A stretch of DNA of 64,000 bases, taken from contig NZ_QURN01000013.1 in assembly GCF_003403035.1 (NCBI RefSeq), positions 80,395 through 144,394 of the forward strand. The letters run 5' to 3'. This DNA comes from Mesorhizobium denitrificans (GTDB lineage: Bacteria; Pseudomonadota; Alphaproteobacteria; Rhizobiales; Rhizobiaceae). Under the pieces are notes generated by a model, which was not told where the DNA came from, did not search any database, and saw nothing but the letters and a program-made list of their open reading frames with translations. Below are positions 60,039 through 64,000 of this stretch, one piece after another. How positions within the stretch are numbered: the stretch's first letter is position 1; each line of letters starts with the position of its first letter. Position numbers and translations under genes: made by a program.

Positions 60039-61241
60039 ATGAACGTCATGCTCAATCCGGAGCCGGAAGTCGATTTCGACGAGGTCATTCTCTCGCAAGG
60101 AGAGCTGATTTCCGACAAGCTGAACATTCTGCGCTTCGAGCAGTACCCACCGAATGCGGCCAAGGGATTGCGCTCCTTTTCGCTTGCCGAGGTCGCGACG
60201 TTCCTTGGAAACACCCAGAGCAATATCAAGAAGCTGCATCTGGAAGGCAAGGGCCCTACCCCGCAAACAACACCGTCCGGGCGGCGCACCTATACCGCTC
60301 AGCAAATGCTGGAACTGCGGCAATATCTCGATAAGCATGGGCGCAGCGAATCCAAGCGGTATGTTCCGCATCGTCGCGCAAACGATGCTTTGCAGGTCAT
60401 ATCGGTCGTCAATTTCAAGGGTGGCTCCGGCAAAACGACATCTGCTGCGCATCTTGCGCAATATCTGGCGCTGACCGGGCATAGAGTGCTTGCCATCGAC
60501 CTCGATCCGCAGGCATCGCTCTCGGCCTTGCACGGCATTCAGCCGGAACTCGACCGCAACCCGTCGCTTTACGAGGCACTACGCTATGATGATGCGCGCA
60601 GGCCGATTACCGAGCTGATCCGCCCGACGAATTTCCCCGGCCTAGATATTATCCCCGCCAATCTGGAGCTTCAGGAATACGAGTACGACACGCCGCTGAT
60701 GGCTTCGAAGAACTCGCCGGAAGGGCGCACATTCTATACGCGCATTTCGCAGGCGCTGCAGACGGTCGATGATCGATATGATGTGGTGGTGATCGATTGC
60801 CCACCCCAGCTTGGCTATCTCACGCTGACCGCGCTGACGGCTTCCAGTTCGGTGCTGATAACGGTGCATCCGCAAATGCTCGACATCATGTCCATGTCGC
60901 AGTTCCTGCTGATGCTTGGCGGCATTCTGCAATCCATCAAGGCGGCGGGGGCGCATGTGCGCCTGAACTGGTTCCGCTATCTGGTGACGCGCTATGAGCC
61001 GACGGACGGGCCGCAGGCGCAGATGGTCGGGTTCATGCAGGCCATGTTTGCAAACAACATGCTGCCGGTGCCCATGCTGAAATCCACCGCAATTTCCGAT
61101 GCGGGCATCACCAAGCAGACGCTGTACGAGGTTGAACGCTCGCAATTCGTGCGCACGACCTATGAGCGCGCGCTCGAAAGCATGAATGCCGTCAATGGGG
61201 AGATCGTCCGGCTCGTGCATAAGGCATGGGGGCGCAGATGA
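60039..61241 (+). CDS. repA: Plasmid partitioning ATPase RepA (ParA family)
   Basis: 400 residues from ATG 60039 (MNVMLNPEPEVDFDEVILSQ), the expected RepA length; a longer open frame upstream is not needed. N-terminal helix-turn-helix FSLAEVATFLGNTQSNIKKL. Deviant Walker A VVNFKGGSGKTTSAAHLAQY, motif A' LAIDLDPQASLSALHGIQPE and Walker B YDVVVIDCPPQLGYLTLTAL. RepA drives segregation with RepB and represses the repABC promoter. Confidence 0.96.
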   Translation: MNVMLNPEPEVDFDEVILSQGELISDKLNILRFEQYPPNAAKGLRSFSLAEVATFLGNTQSNIKKLHLEGKGPTPQTTPSGRRTYTAQQMLELRQYLDKHGRSESKRYVPHRRANDALQVISVVNFKGGSGKTTSAAHLAQYLALTGHRVLAIDLDPQASLSALHGIQPELDRNPSLYEALRYDDARRPITELIRPTNFPGLDIIPANLELQEYEYDTPLMASKNSPEGRTFYTRISQALQTVDDRYDVVVIDCPPQLGYLTLTALTASSSVLITVHPQMLDIMSMSQFLLMLGGILQSIKAAGAHVRLNWFRYLVTRYEPTDGPQAQMVGFMQAMFANNMLPVPMLKSTAISDAGITKQTLYEVERSQFVRTTYERALESMNAVNGEIVRLVHKAWGRR

Positions 61242-61320
61242 GGGCGCATTTGACAGCCGTGCAGATCGGCATTTTGTGCTTTTGCAGCAAGCAATTAGCT
61301 GAAATTCGAAGGAGCATCTG

Positions 61321-62298
61321 ATGGCGCGCAAGGGATTGCTCGACAGTGTGATTGCTCAGGACGAAACGCGTAACGATGCAAGCGCGCGCGCCGACTATGC
61401 ACGACGTGGCGCATCTCGCGCGATGATGCTTTCGCTCGACGAGATTGCGCAGAATTCGACCCGTCTGTTGGAAGGGGAGGCGGTTGTTTCGCTGGACCCG
61501 ACCGTGATCGACGCCTCGCCGGTCGTCGACCGGATGGAGGTCGAGGACGAGGATTATCATGCGCTGGTGGAAGCACTGCGAGCGGATGGCCAGACAAGCC
61601 CGATCCTGGTGCGGCCGCATCCGACCGACCCAAGCCGCTTCATGGTTGTGTTCGGAAGGCGTCGACTGCGGGCGGCGAAGCAACTCGGGATAAAGATCCG
61701 GGCCATCGTCAAGCCCATGGAAGATATCGCCGCGATCATTGCGCAGGGTCAGGAGAATTCGGCGCGCGCTGATCTTTCGTTTATCGAGCGAGCACTGTTT
61801 GCGCGAAAACTGATCGACCTCGGCCACAGCAAGGAGACGGCGAAATCAGCGCTTACGGTGGACGATACGCTGCTGTCGCGCATGCTTTCGGTCGCGCAAG
61901 TCATTCCGGACGCCGTCATCGATGCGCTTGGGCCATCCAAGGGGATCGGGAGAGACCGTTGGGAGGAACTCAAGAAGCTTGTGCAGCGGCCATCCAGCGC
62001 CGAAGCGGCAATTCGATATGTGAAGAGCGAGGGATTCCTTCAATCCGATCCGGCGAGGCAGTTCAGTAATTTGCTGTTCGAACTCAAGCAGAAGCCCGCG
62101 CGCAAAGGCTCGGTTCAGAAGCTGGCCTGGCAGTCGAACGACAGCAACGCTGCGGCTGAGATCGGCGTGAAGGGCAGGTCGGTGAACATTTCGCTGTTGT
62201 CCCGGCAGGGCAACGGCTTCGGTGTCTGGCTCAGCGAGAATCTCGACGATCTTTATCAGACATACAAGCGTTCAAAGAACACGCAAAACGGAGACTGA
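61321..62298 (+). CDS. repB: Plasmid partitioning protein RepB (ParB family)
   Basis: 325 residues, ATG 61321 behind GAAGGAGCATCTG. ParB N-terminal region with DYHALVEALRADGQTSPILV and the CTPase/ParB motif MVVFGRRRLRAAKQLGIKIR; then IIAQGQENSARADLSFIERA and the DNA-binding helix-turn-helix region KLIDLGHSKETAKSALTVDD. It binds parS-like sites and, with RepA, positions plasmid copies. 79 bp separate it from repA, including one copy of the GACAGCCGTGCA repeat. Confidence 0.96.
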   Translation: MARKGLLDSVIAQDETRNDASARADYARRGASRAMMLSLDEIAQNSTRLLEGEAVVSLDPTVIDASPVVDRMEVEDEDYHALVEALRADGQTSPILVRPHPTDPSRFMVVFGRRRLRAAKQLGIKIRAIVKPMEDIAAIIAQGQENSARADLSFIERALFARKLIDLGHSKETAKSALTVDDTLLSRMLSVAQVIPDAVIDALGPSKGIGRDRWEELKKLVQRPSSAEAAIRYVKSEGFLQSDPARQFSNLLFELKQKPARKGSVQKLAWQSNDSNAAAEIGVKGRSVNISLLSRQGNGFGVWLSENLDDLYQTYKRSKNTQNGD

Positions 62299-62309
62299 AA
62301 CCGCAAAAG

Positions 62310-62357
62310 AAAAAAGCCCCCGAACGTCACCGCGCGGAAGCTCTTCTCATCGTGTAG
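62310..62357 (-). ncRNA. Candidate repABC counter-transcribed RNA (ctRNA)
   Basis: In the repB-repC gap, on the minus strand, a promoter TTGACA (62388-62393) with a 17-bp spacer and GATTCT (62365-62370) is followed by about 48 nt ending in a hairpin. The 8-bp stem pairs 62315-62322 with 62335-62342, including two G-U pairs in the RNA, and a T-run follows at 62310-62315. This is the usual place and form of the antisense RNA that lowers repC expression and sets copy number and incompatibility. The exact ends are estimates. Confidence 0.75.
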
Positions 62358-62451
62358 CAACCTGAGAATCGCAAATCCACGAATCACTGTCAAGGTGTAG
62401 GTCGTCGTTTCGACGAGCGGAATTCTTTTGCCTTATGAGAAGGTAAGAGAC

Positions 62452-63690
62452 ATGGAGAGCCATGTAGTATCGACGCCCTTCGGGGCGCGACGGTTATCCT
62501 TTGCCATTTTGGCAGGCAATGCCGTTGCGCAGCAATGCCCGAAGGAGGCGCGAGCCGACAAATGGGCGATCATTCGCAATATCGCGGAAGCACGGACCGC
62601 GATCGGCGCGACGGACCGCTCAATCGCTTTGCTGAACGCGCTTCTGAGCTTTTACCCGGACAGTGAATTGTCGGGGGAGGGGAATCTGGTCGTGTTTCCT
62701 TCGAACGAGAAACTGGCCGCGCGGGCACATGGCATGGCGCCTGCGACCTTGCGCCGACATCTGGCAAACCTGGTCGATTGCGGGCTTGTGGTGCGCCGTG
62801 ACAGCCCCAACGGCAAGCGGTTCGCCCGAAAAGGGCAGGGGGGCGAGATCCAGCAGGCCTACGGCTTCGACCTCGCGCCGCTGCTGGTGCGTGCGCATGA
62901 ATTCGAGTGCCTTGCCGAAGAGATGCGCGAGGAACGCCGGCAATTGTTGCAGGTGCGCGAGCGCATGACCATCGCACGGCGCGACGTCTCCAAGATGATT
63001 GCATTCGGCCTGGAGGAAGGCATTCCCGCCGACTGGGAGGCGCTGCATGTGCAATACAGGGCGATTATAGGGCGGATTCCGCGCACAGCCACGCGCGAGG
63101 AGCTGACGCCGCTCGAAGCGGAACTGGCGCAACTTGCCACGATGATCCGTAACCTGTTGGCAAAGCACGTGAAATCAGAAGAAATAAGCGCCAATGAGTC
63201 TCAAAATGAGCGCCACAAACAGAATTCAAACCCACACTTACCCATTGAACTTGAACCTCGCTCTGAAAAAGAGCCGGGCGCGGATGCCGAGCTAACCGAT
63301 CAGCCTGGCGAACTGCACAAAGGGACGTTTGAAAACAAACCGCCTGCCGGTTATTCGCTTGGGATGGTATTGCGGGCCTGCCCGGATATTGCCGATTATG
63401 CCCGCGCCGGAATTGAGAGCTGGGACGATCTCACCCGCACGGCAAATCTTGTGCGCGCTGCCCTCGGCGTCAGCCCGGATGCGTGGAATCAGGCGTGCGA
63501 GGCGATGGGCAATGTCGATGCCGCAATTGTGGTGGCGGCGATCCTGCAACGATCCGGGGAAATCAACAGCGCAGGCGGATATTTGCGGGCGTTGACAGAC
63601 AAGGCGCGTGCAAACGCCTTTTCCGTAGGGCCGGTGCTGATGGCTTTGCTGCGAGCGCGAGGTCGCACCGTCGAGGGCAAGACAGCTTGA
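62452..63690 (+). CDS. repC: Plasmid replication initiator RepC
   Basis: 412 residues from ATG 62452 (AAGGTAAGAGAC upstream; an in-frame TTG at 62428 is less likely). RepC winged-helix region: ESHVVSTPFGARRLSFAILA, EKLAARAHGMAPATLRRHLA, NLVDCGLVVRRDSPNGKRFA, then a Glu/Gln-rich middle and a C-terminal domain YSLGMVLRACPDIADYARAG. RepC initiates replication at an origin inside its own gene, usually an AT-rich segment in the middle; the stretch around 63170-63260 (AGTCTCAAAATGAGC and neighbours) is the most AT-rich part here. Confidence 0.95.
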   Translation: MESHVVSTPFGARRLSFAILAGNAVAQQCPKEARADKWAIIRNIAEARTAIGATDRSIALLNALLSFYPDSELSGEGNLVVFPSNEKLAARAHGMAPATLRRHLANLVDCGLVVRRDSPNGKRFARKGQGGEIQQAYGFDLAPLLVRAHEFECLAEEMREERRQLLQVRERMTIARRDVSKMIAFGLEEGIPADWEALHVQYRAIIGRIPRTATREELTPLEAELAQLATMIRNLLAKHVKSEEISANESQNERHKQNSNPHLPIELEPRSEKEPGADAELTDQPGELHKGTFENKPPAGYSLGMVLRACPDIADYARAGIESWDDLTRTANLVRAALGVSPDAWNQACEAMGNVDAAIVVAAILQRSGEINSAGGYLRALTDKARANAFSVGPVLMALLRARGRTVEGKTA

Positions 63691-63748
63691 CCGCCGGTGT
63701 CATTTGACGTGGCGAAAAGGGGAGGGGACTGCCTTGCGGAAAGCGCTA

Positions 63749-63913
63749 TCACGCCGGAACGTAGGACAGCCTGACCACGTCCTCGCCCATTTGATCGGTG
63801 CCGACAAGACGGAGCCGCGGCAGTGGACCGCTGAAAAACGGCGAGCCGTCGCCGAGCACGACGGGGTGGATGTAGAGACGATATTCATCGATGAGGCCAA
63901 GGTCAGATGTCGC
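63749..63913 (-). pseudogene. Dihydrofolate reductase-like (RibD C-terminal) fragment
   Basis: The minus strand encodes LGLIDEYRLYIHPVVLGDGS, PFFSGPLPRLRLVGTDQMGE and VVRLSYVPA before a stop at 63749-63751, the C-terminal end of dihydrofolate reductase family proteins (the IDEY.L...PV.LG.G..F pattern). A stop codon at 63914-63916 ends the frame upstream, so only 55 residues remain. It lies downstream of repC and converges with it. Confidence 0.78.
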
Positions 63914-63967
63914 TTAGCAGTTAACCGCAAGAATGCGACGATTTGGTTGTGATTGACCATTTAATCA

Positions 63968-63993
63968 TGAGAATCCTGCCTGTGCGATTCTCA
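63968..63993. repeat. Inverted repeat at the right edge
   Basis: TGAGAATC, 10-bp spacer, GATTCTCA: perfect 8-bp arms. Could be an operator for a gene beyond the window. Confidence 0.5.
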
Positions 63994-64000
63994 AATTAAC

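Noticed and set aside
1..64000. tRNA, rRNA or CRISPR loci
   Set aside because: I saw no cloverleaf with CCA-end context, no rRNA-like conserved block and no regular repeat-spacer array.

Overview
The window looks like part of a repABC megaplasmid from an alphaproteobacterium of the Rhizobiales. The evidence is a complete repA-repB-repC replicon at 60.0-63.7 kb with a candidate antisense RNA in the repB-repC gap, plasmid-type housekeeping genes (Toprim relic, DUF2493/SLOG, DUF736, WGR), high-GC codon use and many rhizobial-type insertion elements. I cannot name a genus from sequence alone.

Layout. 0-2.2 kb: a Tn3-family transposon running off the left edge, inserted into a Toprim (plasmid primase-like) gene. 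2.2-6.5 kb: plasmid core genes separated by strong inverted repeats and terminators. 6.9-9.4 kb: an intact IS21-family element. 9.4-18.7 kb: OsmC protein, truncated livF, a 3.8-kb Tn3-family transposon with resolvase and a three-part res site, small exported proteins, transposase relics and a PIN-type toxin-antitoxin pair. 19-28.1 kb: a catabolic island in which a divergent GntR regulator separates an oxidase, polar amino-acid ABC transporter and aldehyde dehydrogenase from UbiD, UbiX and a TIGR02444 protein. 28.4-29.7 kb: the 3' end of a Qat-like anti-phage operon (qatC fragment, qatD) cut by a third Tn3-family element (29.7-32.9 kb). The other side of that element holds a sugar ABC operon with a beheaded binding protein. 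36.4-38.9 kb: relic regulators, one of them a lacI-family gene split by an IS630-family element at a TA dinucleotide. 39-41.3 kb: a divergent pair of GlxA-type AraC regulators. 41.6-51.1 kb: a betaine-type uptake and catabolism operon (aldehyde dehydrogenase, ProVWX-like transporter, GMC dehydrogenase, DgcA/StcD-like demethylase) with a divergent LysR regulator. 51.2-53.8 kb: a broken IS66 element fused to fragments of other genes. 53.9-59.6 kb: a stability region with two RES-Xre toxin-antitoxin pairs, VapBC, ScpB, DUF1403 and a tyrosine recombinase. 59.6-64 kb: the repABC replicon and a dihydrofolate-reductase-like fragment.

The two metabolic islands are self-contained (regulator, importer, enzymes) and look like exchangeable nutrient-scavenging cargo. 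The stability region and repABC maintain the plasmid. The Tn3, IS21, IS630, IS66 and Mu-like elements have eroded the joints between modules, leaving many truncated genes. The most unusual items are the UbiD/UbiX island of unknown substrate, the decapitated Qat operon, the ScpB-DUF1403 pair beside repABC, and two long nested inverted repeats between plasmid core genes.
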